In this document: positions 1 to 5,164 of the stretch, in pieces
How positions within the stretch are numbered: the stretch's first letter is position 1
Layout: every line of letters starts with the position of its first letter
Assembly: GCA_034433615.1 (NCBI GenBank)
Contig: DAOUAJ010000114.1
Location: 1-5,164 of the forward strand
Direction of reading: 5' to 3'
Origin: DAOUAJ01 sp034433615
GTDB lineage: Bacteria; Chloroflexota; Anaerolineae; DUEN01
DNA: 5,164 bases
Program-made: the position numbers and the translations under genes
Notes under the pieces: model-generated
Told to the model about the DNA's origin: nothing
Database searches by the model: none
What the model saw: only the letters and a program-made list of their open reading frames with translations

Positions 1-20
1 CCCCTCAACACCACCCCTAT

Positions 21-45
21 GCGGCCTGTAGCCACAGGCTACCGC
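21..45. repeat. Compact inverted repeat with two alternative hairpin folds
   Basis: Seen directly: GCCTGT (24-29) and ACAGGC (34-39) form a perfect 6-base stem around AGCC. GCG (21-23) and CGC (43-45) can extend it across a bulge. Overlapping this, GTAGCC (28-33) and GGCTAC (37-42) form a second perfect stem around ACA, and the two folds exclude each other. The element lies 18 bases past the stop of the minus-strand enolase-family pseudogene, where a terminator could sit. However, the minus-strand sequence after it (ATAGGGGTGG) has no T-tract, so an intrinsic terminator is not supported. It may be a dispersed intergenic palindrome; this cannot be tested from one copy. Confidence 0.45.
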
Positions 46-62
46 GCCGAATCTCAGCTATG

Positions 63-921
63 TCAAGCTAACCCGGCCCTGGCCAGCGTGAACTGTTCCA
101 GGGCGGCTGGATCTATCGTCACGCCCAAACCAGGGCCGGATGGGACGGTGATGGTGCTGTCCGGGTTGAGCACAAACCGTTCGCCAGTGACGTCCTGCTC
201 GTAGTAACGATCGGTGGCGGAGATATCGCCGGGCAGGGTGAAGCCGGGGAGGCTGGCCAGCGCCAGGTTGGCCGCGCGGCCCAGGCCCGTCTCCAACATG
301 CCGCCGCACCAGACCGGCACGCCGCGCTCCCGGCACAGATCGTGAATGGCAACGGCCTGGCTCAGTCCGCTCACCCGCCCCGGCTTGATGTTGATCACGC
401 GAAGCGTCTGCCACGTCGCGGCCGGGCTTGATCTTGATCTTGATGCGGCCATAGCCCTACGCCAGGTAGCCGCCCACTACGCCCACCAGCGCTTCAGGCG
501 AGGGCTGGATGCCCACGGACACGCCTACCTCCACCCGGTCGCGCTCACCGCCCAACAGCTCACGCAGCGAGCGGCCCTCCCGCTGGCCACGCAGGTCCCA
601 CAGGGCCAACTCGAGGCCAGCCTTGGCCATTGGGTGGCCGCGCACGGCTGCCACGCGCCGCTGGAACTCCTCTGGGCTGGCTACGGCTTGCCCCAGGATA
701 GCCGGAACTAGAAAATCGCGCAAGATGTGCCAGGCGGTGCCCGTGGTCTCGTAGGCGTAGCCGGGGTCACGATCGGCCACGCATTCGCCGTAGCCGACCA
801 GGCCCTCGGAGTGCACGGCGAGCACGATGCACTCGCGCTCATGGACACGGCCGAAGGAGGTCTCAAACGGGGAACGCAGAGGCATGCGCAGGTGGTAGAG
901 GATGACACGCTCGATCTTCAT
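63..921 (-). pseudogene. Enolase-superfamily gene (N-acylamino acid racemase / o-succinylbenzoate synthase type), broken by a nonsense codon and an internal deletion
   Basis: The intact family protein is a (beta/alpha)8-barrel enzyme of about 370 residues that racemises N-acylamino acids and/or dehydrates SHCHC to o-succinylbenzoate for menaquinone synthesis. The start at 921 gives 154 residues with family features: the capping-domain loop FETSFG, GYGECV, RGHPMAKAGLELALWDL and VSVGIQP, ending in GGYLA. A TAG at 457-459 then stands where relatives have an acidic or polar codon before GY-R-KIKIKPG. The same frame continues through RIKIKIKPGRDV, which carries the catalytic KxK (second Lys at 433-435). 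The frame then shifts into RVINIKPGRV (Lys at 384-386), PVWCGGMLETGLGRAANLAL and LPGDISATDRYYEQD, ending at 63. The two catalytic lysines are about 100 residues apart in the family but only 46 bases apart here. About 250 bases are therefore missing, including the three metal-binding Asp/Glu/Asp residues. No strong Shine-Dalgarno precedes the start. The product cannot be functional as written. Confidence 0.88.
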
Positions 922-934
922 GGTTGCTCTGGGT

Positions 935-977
935 CAGGATGCAGGATACAGGGGTGCAGGATACAGGATGCAGGGTG
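935..977. repeat. Short tandem array of degenerate 7-base units (CAGGATR)
   Basis: Six consecutive units are visible: CAGGATG (935-941), CAGGATA (942-948), CAGGGGTG (949-956, one base longer), CAGGATA (957-963), CAGGATG (964-970) and CAGGGTG (971-977). The inverse ATCCTG occurs once just beyond, at 983-988, and could pair with a unit. The array fills most of the 71-base gap between the nucleotidyltransferase stop (993) and the start codon of the broken racemase-like gene (921), so it lies in the leader of the latter. Units are strongly purine-rich on this strand. No direct function is known to me. It could be a slippage-prone simple repeat or a dispersed heptamer family. Confidence 0.8.
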
Positions 978-992
978 ACGAAATCCTGTCTG

Positions 993-1859
993 TCAATCGT
1001 CCAAGTATGCCTTGACCAGCTCCGTGGCGTGCTGATCGGCCGCCATTGGGTAATCGTAGCCCAGCCGATGGGCGGTCTCCATCGCCAACCGGCGAAACAG
1101 GTCCATCGTCGCCCACAACGCGCGCCGGATGTCTGGCTCGTCGTAGTGAGCGAAGGCATGACGCAGCTCATCCAGGACCTGTGGATCGGCCCATCTCTCC
1201 AGAAAGCGCCCGTTGTGCCAGGTATCGTAGCCCCAGCCGTGCATCGAGCGGGCATGCCACTCGATCATCGGGAGCAACAGCCTCGATTTCATGTAGGAGT
1301 CGCAGCACCCCTTGGCGGTCCACAGTTCGCCGCGGCGCAGCTTCTTCGCCGTCCAGACCGCGTGGTGCCAGAAATCATGGACGATCTTGGCGAATTCTTC
1401 CCGGGTGGGCGGACGTGGGGGCGACGGCTCGGCCGAAGGCGCAGGCCAGCGGTCGGCAATTCCGTCTTTGTCCAGCAGCACGCGCACACCGCGCTGTAAG
1501 ATGCTTACCGCCTGCGGGCTTTGCAGGAGCTGCTCGAACTTTGGCACGGGGATGATCGCGAAGTCCACATCGAGCCCGCCCTCGTATAGCACGCGCCGTT
1601 CCCATTCGCCGCCCACAGCGGTGGGCTCCAGAAACGTGATCCACGGGGTGCCGAAGTGTTCCACCCAGCGGCTGCTCGACGTGTACGGCTGGAGGTCTGT
1701 GACGATGAGCGCGACATCCAGGTCCGACCACTCGTCCGCCGGGTGATCCACGCGCGCCCGTGAGCCGAGCACGATCGCGGCGCGAACGGCCGGCTGGCCC
1801 TCGGCCCAGACAACCACCTTCTCGATCAGCCGTTCGTAGGCAGCAGTGATGTCGTCCAT
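993..1859 (-). CDS. ANT(6)-like (AadK/AadE-type) nucleotidyltransferase, putative aminoglycoside 6-adenylyltransferase
   Basis: A complete 288-residue protein, matching the usual 280-300 residues of the streptomycin adenylyltransferase family. That family transfers AMP from ATP to the 6-hydroxyl of streptomycin in the cytoplasm. The nucleotidyltransferase fold is clear: GSRAR at residues 32-36, the metal-binding pair D46 and D48 in SDLDVALIV, and a third acidic residue, D99, in DVDFAIIP. Family-wide landmarks follow: WVEHFG (65-70), VLLDKDG, then a helical C-terminal half with EFAKIVHDFWHHAVWTAKKL-type sequence and LLPMIEWHA. These align well with my recollection of Bacillus AadK. The start at 1859 gives the expected N-terminus but has no Shine-Dalgarno; a GC-rich hairpin lies 13 bases upstream. 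It is 113 bases downstream of the lactonase gene and may be transcribed separately. Fold assignment is firm. Activity on streptomycin is inference: many environmental members are uncharacterised, and nothing here (no integron or transposon) suggests a mobile resistance gene. Confidence 0.9.
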   Translation of the reverse strand: MDDITAAYERLIEKVVVWAEGQPAVRAAIVLGSRARVDHPADEWSDLDVALIVTDLQPYTSSSRWVEHFGTPWITFLEPTAVGGEWERRVLYEGGLDVDFAIIPVPKFEQLLQSPQAVSILQRGVRVLLDKDGIADRWPAPSAEPSPPRPPTREEFAKIVHDFWHHAVWTAKKLRRGELWTAKGCCDSYMKSRLLLPMIEWHARSMHGWGYDTWHNGRFLERWADPQVLDELRHAFAHYDEPDIRRALWATMDLFRRLAMETAHRLGYDYPMAADQHATELVKAYLDD

Positions 1860-1872
1860 ACGAATCCGATTA

Positions 1873-1922
1873 GCCCCGTTCTCGGGGCACTGCTCTATAG
1901 CCCGGCGATTTGATCACCGGGC
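1873..1922. other. Two GC-rich hairpins between lactonase and nucleotidyltransferase genes
   Basis: Seen directly: GCCCCG (1873-1878) pairs perfectly with CGGGGC (1883-1888) around a TTCT loop. GCCCGG (1900-1905) pairs perfectly with CCGGGC (1917-1922) around an 11-base loop. They occupy the centre of the 113-base gap after the lactonase stop (1973) and before the nucleotidyltransferase start (1859), in the direction of minus-strand transcription. Neither is followed by a run of T on the minus strand, so they are not classic intrinsic terminators. They could stabilise the upstream mRNA end or partly insulate the downstream gene. The hairpin nearest the ATG may also influence its translation. 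Confidence 0.5.
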
Positions 1923-1972
1923 GGGCGGGGCAAGAGCATACTATTCCCCAAAACCCCGGCCAGTTTGGGCAT

Positions 1973-2854
1973 CTAACCGGCAAATTCAACGGCTTCCACG
2001 CCGCGTACACCTGGGTAAGCTCTGAACAGTCCGCCGGCATGCGGTTGTTCCCGAAGAGTTGCCTCATCCAGTGCAATGCGCGCTGTGGTAATGTAAAGCT
2101 CATCCAGGTTCGGGCCACCAAAGGCACATGAGGTCACCAACGGCGTCGGAACATGAATCGCCTGTATCTGTCGGCCTGATGTGGGGTCCCATCGGCTCAC
2201 CTGGCTGCCTCCCCAGTGTGCGATCCACAACATGCCTTCGGCGTCAATGGCCATACCATCGGGGAGGCCCTGATCCTTCGGAATCCGAACGACGGCACGG
2301 GGACGCGAGATGGAGCCGGTGGCAACATCGTAATCGAAAGCGGTGACCTCGAGCGTAGGCGTGTCAATGTAGTACATCGTGGACTGGTCGAGGCTCCACA
2401 CGATGCCATTGGAGACGGTCACGCCCGTCAGCATCCGGCGGACGCTATGATCTTGCTCCAGGCAGTAAAGACTCCCCGCCCCGGGCTCTTCTCCATGCAT
2501 GGACATGGTCCCGGCCCATAAGCGTCCCGCTGGATCGCATTTGCCGTCATTAAAGCGATTGTTCGGCAGGTCATGCTCGACTTCACACAGAACGTGCAAT
2601 GCTCCACTTTCCAGGTCCAGGCTGGCAAAGCCGTGCCGCACGGCCACGATCACGCCGCCCGACCTGCGCGGCACCACTGTGCCCACGGGCTGGCCCACTT
2701 CGATCGTGCGGTTTCGGTTCGTGACCGGGTCGTAGATGTGCACGTGTCCTGCGAGAATGTCCACCCAATAAAGGCGCTGCTTTTGTGCATGCCAGATCGC
2801 GCCTTCCCCCAGCGTGGCTTTAGCGTCTATGACCAGTTCAACAGCCTTAGACAT
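1973..2854 (-). CDS. SMP-30/gluconolactonase-family lactonase
   Basis: A complete 293-residue six-bladed beta-propeller protein of the SMP-30/gluconolactonase/LRE family. Members hydrolyse sugar lactones to aldonic acids using one divalent metal. Metal ligands are visible at their expected places: E17 in LGEGAIW, N149 in VSNGIVWS and D199 in LPDGMAID. The substrate-binding R100 and N102 sit in NNRFNDGKCDP (98-108). Other family landmarks are YWVDI (29-33), GRLWAGTM (110-117), MYYIDT (160-165), WIAHWGGSQVSRWDP and ELYITTA. There is no signal peptide, so the protein is expected in the cytoplasm. The start at 2854 is supported by the purine-rich AGGGGGAAAGGAAA before the ATG. The gene lies 25 bases after the SDR stop, so the two are very likely one transcript and probably consecutive steps (oxidation to a lactone, then hydrolysis). 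The exact sugar cannot be told from sequence. Confidence 0.92.
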   Translation of the reverse strand: MSKAVELVIDAKATLGEGAIWHAQKQRLYWVDILAGHVHIYDPVTNRNRTIEVGQPVGTVVPRRSGGVIVAVRHGFASLDLESGALHVLCEVEHDLPNNRFNDGKCDPAGRLWAGTMSMHGEEPGAGSLYCLEQDHSVRRMLTGVTVSNGIVWSLDQSTMYYIDTPTLEVTAFDYDVATGSISRPRAVVRIPKDQGLPDGMAIDAEGMLWIAHWGGSQVSRWDPTSGRQIQAIHVPTPLVTSCAFGGPNLDELYITTARIALDEATLREQPHAGGLFRAYPGVRGVEAVEFAG

Positions 2855-2879
2855 TTTCCTTTCCCCCTTTTTAATTCGG

Positions 2880-3644
2880 CTACCCTGCAGTGATGCCGCC
2901 GTCTACAGGCAGAGCAACCCCGGTGACGAGGCTGGCCTCATCGGAGGCCAGCCACAGGGCAGCATCGGCGCATTCCTGGGGGGTCCCCAGGCGGCCAATG
3001 GGCTGCTCGGTTCGAGCGCGAGCCAGAGCAACCTCGGGGTCGGGCATGGCGTTGACAAAGCTGCGAAACATGGGCGTATCAATGATGCCAGGACAGATGG
3101 CGTTCACCCGAATGTTGTGGGCCGCGTAATCGAGGGCCAGCGCCTTGGTCAGCAACACCACAGCGCCTTTCGAGGCGCAGTAGATGGGAGAATTGAACTG
3201 CCCTACCAGGCCCGCTTTGCTGGCGTTAAACAAAATCACGCCCCCGCCCTGCGCCAGCATGATCGGAATAGCGTAGCGCGCAGCATAGATCAACCCCTTG
3301 ACGTTCACGGCCAGGAGATGGTCAATCTCCTCGTCCGTAGTGGCCGTGATGAGCTTGGCCACGACACAGCCGGCGTTGCAATACAGGATGTCAAGCCGGC
3401 CGTATTTCTCCCGACAGGCATCAATCATCCGCTCGTTGTCAGCACGAAGGCTGACATCGGTGGGCACGAAAAACGCCTCGCCGCCGGCAGCCGTAATCTC
3501 AGACACCACCTCGACCGTCTCGGGGGCGATATCGGCTAATACCAGCCGGGCCCCCTCGCGAGCGAAGGTGAGGGCGGTCGCGCGGCCGATCCCACTGGCC
3601 GCACCTGTGATGATCGCTGTCTTACCTGCTAATCTTTTGCCCAT
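2880..3644 (-). CDS. Classical short-chain dehydrogenase/reductase (SDR), NAD-preferring
   Basis: A complete 254-residue Rossmann-fold oxidoreductase of usual classical-SDR length. Motifs in order: cofactor glycine motif TGAASGIG (13-20); D38 at the end of strand 2 in LVLADI, favouring NAD(H) over NADP(H); D63-V64; NAG (90-92); N114; catalytic S142, Y155 and K159 (YCASK); PG (185-186); and the C-terminal PVDGG. Such enzymes oxidise or reduce sugars, polyols, hydroxy acids or acyl chains. The lactonase 25 bases downstream suggests a sugar or lactol 1-dehydrogenase role here (inference). I chose the ATG at 3644 because MGKRLAGKTAIITG is the typical SDR beginning. An in-frame ATG at 3731 would add 29 residues that resemble no SDR and that come from an overlapping remnant gene. 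The Shine-Dalgarno is weak (GGA nine bases before the ATG). The start lies inside the end of the upstream remnant frame, which suggests ancestral translational coupling. Confidence 0.93.
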   Translation of the reverse strand: MGKRLAGKTAIITGAASGIGRATALTFAREGARLVLADIAPETVEVVSEITAAGGEAFFVPTDVSLRADNERMIDACREKYGRLDILYCNAGCVVAKLITATTDEEIDHLLAVNVKGLIYAARYAIPIMLAQGGGVILFNASKAGLVGQFNSPIYCASKGAVVLLTKALALDYAAHNIRVNAICPGIIDTPMFRSFVNAMPDPEVALARARTEQPIGRLGTPQECADAALWLASDEASLVTGVALPVDGGITAG

Positions 3645-3726
3645 GTCAGTTCGTCCAGCGACGCCAGGCTCTGGCGCACGTCCGCTACCGTCCCATCCCG
3701 ACGATGCCAATGCCCAGATCAGACAT
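3629..3726 (-). pseudogene. Scar of a deleted dehydrogenase-like gene (first 13 codons plus probable last codons)
   Basis: From the ATG at 3726 the minus strand reads MSDLGIGIVGMGR and then stops at 3685-3687. GIGIVGMGR is the first beta-strand and glycine loop of a Rossmann dehydrogenase, as in Gfo/Idh/MocA or 6-phosphogluconate dehydrogenase-like enzymes. AAGGGGA (3736-3742) lies nine bases upstream as a good ribosome binding site, and an extended -10 lies just beyond it. In another frame, from about 3690, the sequence reads TVADVRQSLASLDELTWAKD and stops at 3629-3631. That is 16 bases inside the SDR gene, a typical operon-style stop/start overlap. The simplest reading is that the first gene of this operon lost nearly all of its body, leaving its two ends joined out of frame. 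The N-terminal identification is fairly good. The C-terminal stretch being the tail of the same gene is inference, as is the family. Confidence 0.6.
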
Positions 3727-3744
3727 AGCATGCAGTCCCCTTGA

Positions 3745-3753
3745 AGTATACCA
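3745..3753 (-). promoter_or_regulatory. Extended -10 promoter element for the minus-strand operon
   Basis: On the minus strand the sequence reads TGGTATACT: a TATACT -10 hexamer (3750 down to 3745) preceded by the TGn extension. No good -35 is seen 16-19 bases upstream, which is tolerated in extended -10 promoters. Transcription would begin near 3738, leaving a very short leader before the ribosome binding site and the ATG at 3726 of the remnant gene, and would then run through the SDR and lactonase. Confidence 0.5.
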
Positions 3754-3788
3754 CATTTCGGCGGCGATTTTTGGATTGGTCCAGTTAA

Positions 3789-3866
3789 TTTACGGTCACA
3801 CCCACAGACACGGCTACTGCCACGCGACCTGCGCTGAGCGTCTACCTGCCGGTGCTGCTGCGTTGA
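3789..3866 (+). pseudogene. 3' remnant of a secreted protein with a Chloroflexota-type C-terminal tail
   Basis: In this frame the plus strand reads FTVTPTDTATATRPAL followed by SVYLPVLLR and a TGA stop (3864-3866). A TAA lies immediately upstream (3786-3788), and there is no start codon or ribosome binding site. Thr/Pro-rich linkers ending in a short YLPLVLR-like peptide are, as I recall, a recurrent C-terminus of secreted proteins in Anaerolineae and other Chloroflexota. The fragment is therefore best read as the last 25 codons of a surface or extracellular protein whose body has been lost. Neighbouring sequence to the left (3754-3785) shows no continuation. Because the match is short it could be chance, but the Thr/Pro run, the tail and the stop occurring together make that less likely. 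Confidence 0.55.
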
Positions 3867-3876
3867 CGGCGCGCCC

Positions 3877-3905
3877 TTTCCAGAGCCATCATCGTGTCGT
3901 ATAAT
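3877..3905 (+). promoter_or_regulatory. Sigma70-type promoter for the M16 peptidase gene
   Basis: A consensus -10 hexamer TATAAT lies at 3900-3905, with TTTCCA (4 of 6 matches to TTGACA) at 3877-3882. The spacer is 17 bases, which is optimal. Transcription should start near 3912, giving a leader of about 50 bases before the peptidase ATG at 3963. No operator-like palindrome was found around it. Confidence 0.65.
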
Positions 3906-3946
3906 GGATAGGCTTCCCGGCTGTGTTCCTCAGACGAAAGTCAATC

Positions 3947-3956
3947 AGGAGGTGAT
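3947..3956 (+). promoter_or_regulatory. Near-perfect Shine-Dalgarno of the M16 peptidase gene
   Basis: AGGAGGTGAT matches the anti-Shine-Dalgarno end of 16S rRNA over its whole length. The GGAGG core ends ten bases before the ATG at 3963. It fixes the start codon and predicts efficient translation, in contrast with the weak sites of the minus-strand SDR and nucleotidyltransferase genes. Confidence 0.85.
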
Positions 3957-3962
3957 GACCCT

Positions 3963-5164
3963 ATGAACCGAGTGTGGACGATCTTGCTGATTACTGTATT
4001 GTTGATCACCAGCCTCTGGCCGCTTCCCCCCGCGGTCGCGCAAGAGGCACAACCTATCGCCCAGGTGCAAAGGTTCACCCTGGACAACGGCCTCCAGGTC
4101 CTCATGGTCCCTCGCGACGACGCGCCGGTCACCGTGGCAGACGTGTGGATCAACGTCGGCTCCATTAACGAGACCTCCGAGATCAACGGCATCTCTCACT
4201 TCTTCGAGCACATGGTCTTCAAGGGAACGGAAAGGCGGCCCGGCACCATTGACTCTGAAGTCGCCAGCATGGGCGGGCGCACCAACGCGGGCACATCATT
4301 CGATTGGACCCACTACTACGTGGTCGTGCCCAGCGAGCGCACCGAACAGGCGCTGGACCTGATGGCTGACATCACGCAGAACGCCACCTTCCCGGAAGAG
4401 GAGATTGCGCGTGAGAAAGAGGTCGTCCTGCGCGAGCTCGATCAGCGCTCGGACGACCCGGAGCAGTTCATCTCGTTCACGCTGTATCAGGAGTTCTTCC
4501 GAAAGCACCCCTACGGCCTCTCCGTCATCGGCTCCGCGGAGAGCCTGGGCCGGCTCACCCGCTACGATTTCCTGCGCTTCATGCGCCAGTACTACGTCCC
4601 CAACAACATGGTCCTGGTCGTCGTCGGCGACTTTGACGTTGAGAAGACGTTGCCAGTGGTGCGGGCGAAATTCGGAGGCATGAGGCGACGGGAGCTGCCC
4701 GCGCTCCAGGTAACGCCGGAGCCGCCGCTGACCAAGAAAGTCGTCAAAGAGATCCGGCGCGACGTCAGTCAGGGGTACCTGGTCTTCGGCTGGCCGGCCC
4801 CCTCGATCCGCCAACCCCGGGACGTCTACGCGATGGATGTGTTGCTGGCGATCTTGTCGCACGGCCGTGGCTCACGGTTCTACAAGCGCATCTTCAAAGA
4901 GCTGGAGCTGGTGACCGACATCCAGGCCGACTTCTTTACCCAGAAGGATCCCAGCATCTTCAGCGTGTACGCCGCGTTCCCGTACGAGAACCGCACCCTG
5001 GTGGAGGAGGCCATCCTCGTGGAGCTGCAGCGAGTGCTCGATGGAGACCTGAGCGAGGCGGAACTGGAGCGGGCCAAGACCGTGCTGCTCTCCGAGTACG
5101 CGCTCAGCACCGAGGCGAACGCCGGCCTGGCTTCGACGCTGGGGTTCTACGCCATCGTCGCCGG
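3963..5164 (+). CDS. Secreted/periphery-located M16 (insulinase/pitrilysin) zinc metallopeptidase, 3' end beyond window
   Basis: An open frame of 400 codons that runs off the window. Residues 1-26 form a signal peptide: Lys/Arg-poor start MNRVW, hydrophobic ILLITVLLITSLW, and an AVA cleavage site before Q27. The protein should therefore be exported. The M16 N-terminal domain follows. LDNGLQVLMVP (40-50) opens it, and the inverted zinc motif HFFEH is complete, with H79 and H83 as ligands and E82 as the catalytic base. GGRTNAGTSFDWTHY (104-118) and the distal ligand E158 in VVLRELDQR also match. HPYG (182-185) and YYVPNNMVLVVVGDFD (210-225) lead into the M16_C domain, where GRGSRFYKRI is visible. 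All residues for an active peptidase are present. M16B proteins are about 420-480 residues; longer tandem-domain forms of about 900 also exist, and the missing 3' end decides between them. It is often followed by a second, inactive M16 partner gene. The likely role is degradation of peptides outside the cell membrane. Confidence 0.93.
   Translation, partial: MNRVWTILLITVLLITSLWPLPPAVAQEAQPIAQVQRFTLDNGLQVLMVPRDDAPVTVADVWINVGSINETSEINGISHFFEHMVFKGTERRPGTIDSEVASMGGRTNAGTSFDWTHYYVVVPSERTEQALDLMADITQNATFPEEEIAREKEVVLRELDQRSDDPEQFISFTLYQEFFRKHPYGLSVIGSAESLGRLTRYDFLRFMRQYYVPNNMVLVVVGDFDVEKTLPVVRAKFGGMRRRELPALQVTPEPPLTKKVVKEIRRDVSQGYLVFGWPAPSIRQPRDVYAMDVLLAILSHGRGSRFYKRIFKELELVTDIQADFFTQKDPSIFSVYAAFPYENRTLVEEAILVELQRVLDGDLSEAELERAKTVLLSEYALSTEANAGLASTLGFYAIVA

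Noticed and set aside
58..414. 118-codon minus-strand frame beginning ADASRDQHQ
   Set aside because: It is the continuation of the broken racemase's upstream frame past the deletion junction. The family sequence resumes in a different frame (RVINIKPGRV).
935..977. CRISPR array
   Set aside because: Units are 7 bases, contiguous and without spacers, and there are no cas genes.
924..1499. 191-codon plus-strand open frame
   Set aside because: It begins inside the heptamer array and runs antisense through the nucleotidyltransferase gene. The GC-rich composition of the real gene explains it, and it has no recognisable protein features.
1873..1922. Rho-independent terminators
   Set aside because: The stems are GC-rich, but neither is followed by a T-tract in the direction of minus-strand transcription.
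3644..3731. Longer SDR start at 3731, giving a 29-residue N-terminal extension
   Set aside because: The extension resembles no SDR and is the out-of-frame reading of a dehydrogenase start (MSDLGIGIVGMGR) plus its junction. MGKRLAGKTAIITG at 3644 is the normal family N-terminus.
3863..3868. TTGACG as a -35 box for the TATAAT at 3900
   Set aside because: The spacing is 31 bases, far from 17. TTTCCA at 3877-3882 has correct spacing, and TTGACG overlaps the stop codon of the surface-protein remnant.
4296..4862. 188-codon minus-strand open frame
   Set aside because: It is antisense to the M16 peptidase, whose motifs and codon pattern are unambiguous on the plus strand.
1..5164. A new defence, toxin or other multi-gene system
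   Set aside because: All intact genes belong to well-known enzyme families with standard domain layouts, and no unusual fusion, retroelement or RNA-protein pairing is visible.

Overview
The window is about 60% GC bacterial chromosome and probably comes from a member of the Chloroflexota (Anaerolineae-like). The clearest hint is a short reading-frame remnant at 3789-3866. It ends in a Thr/Pro-rich stretch followed by SVYLPVLLR and a stop, a C-terminal signature I associate with secreted Chloroflexota proteins. The enolase-superfamily and M16 peptidase sequences fit this assignment, but it is an inference from memory and not a database result.

Layout. Positions 1 to about 3750 are read on the minus strand, from right to left. 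A promoter-like extended -10 (3745-3753) and a ribosome binding site lead into a dehydrogenase-like gene that is only a stub (3629-3726). Its end overlaps the start of an intact short-chain dehydrogenase/reductase (SDR, 2880-3644). A SMP-30/gluconolactonase-family lactonase (1973-2854) follows after 25 bases. A 113-base gap with two GC-rich hairpins then precedes an intact ANT(6)-like (AadK/AadE-type) nucleotidyltransferase gene (993-1859). Next come a short array of degenerate 7-base repeats (935-977) and a broken enolase-superfamily gene of the N-acylamino acid racemase/o-succinylbenzoate synthase type (63-921). From about 3877 rightwards the plus strand carries a good promoter, a near-perfect Shine-Dalgarno and a signal-peptide-bearing M16 zinc peptidase (3963 to the window end, incomplete).

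How the genes may work together. The SDR and lactonase are adjacent and probably co-transcribed. Together they could oxidise a sugar or polyol-type substrate to a lactone and then hydrolyse it, with the lost dehydrogenase once acting in the same route. The nucleotidyltransferase and the enolase-family gene share the strand but are separated by non-coding structure, and nothing ties them firmly to that pathway. The M16 peptidase is divergent and independent.

The most striking feature is decay. Three separate gene remnants occur within 5 kb: an internal deletion plus a nonsense codon in the racemase-like gene, a dehydrogenase reduced to its first and probably last codons, and an isolated 3' tail of a surface protein. 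This could be real genome erosion or partly an assembly artefact, and read mapping would decide. I see no mobile element, CRISPR array, tRNA or rRNA, and no convincing undescribed defence or other multi-gene system.
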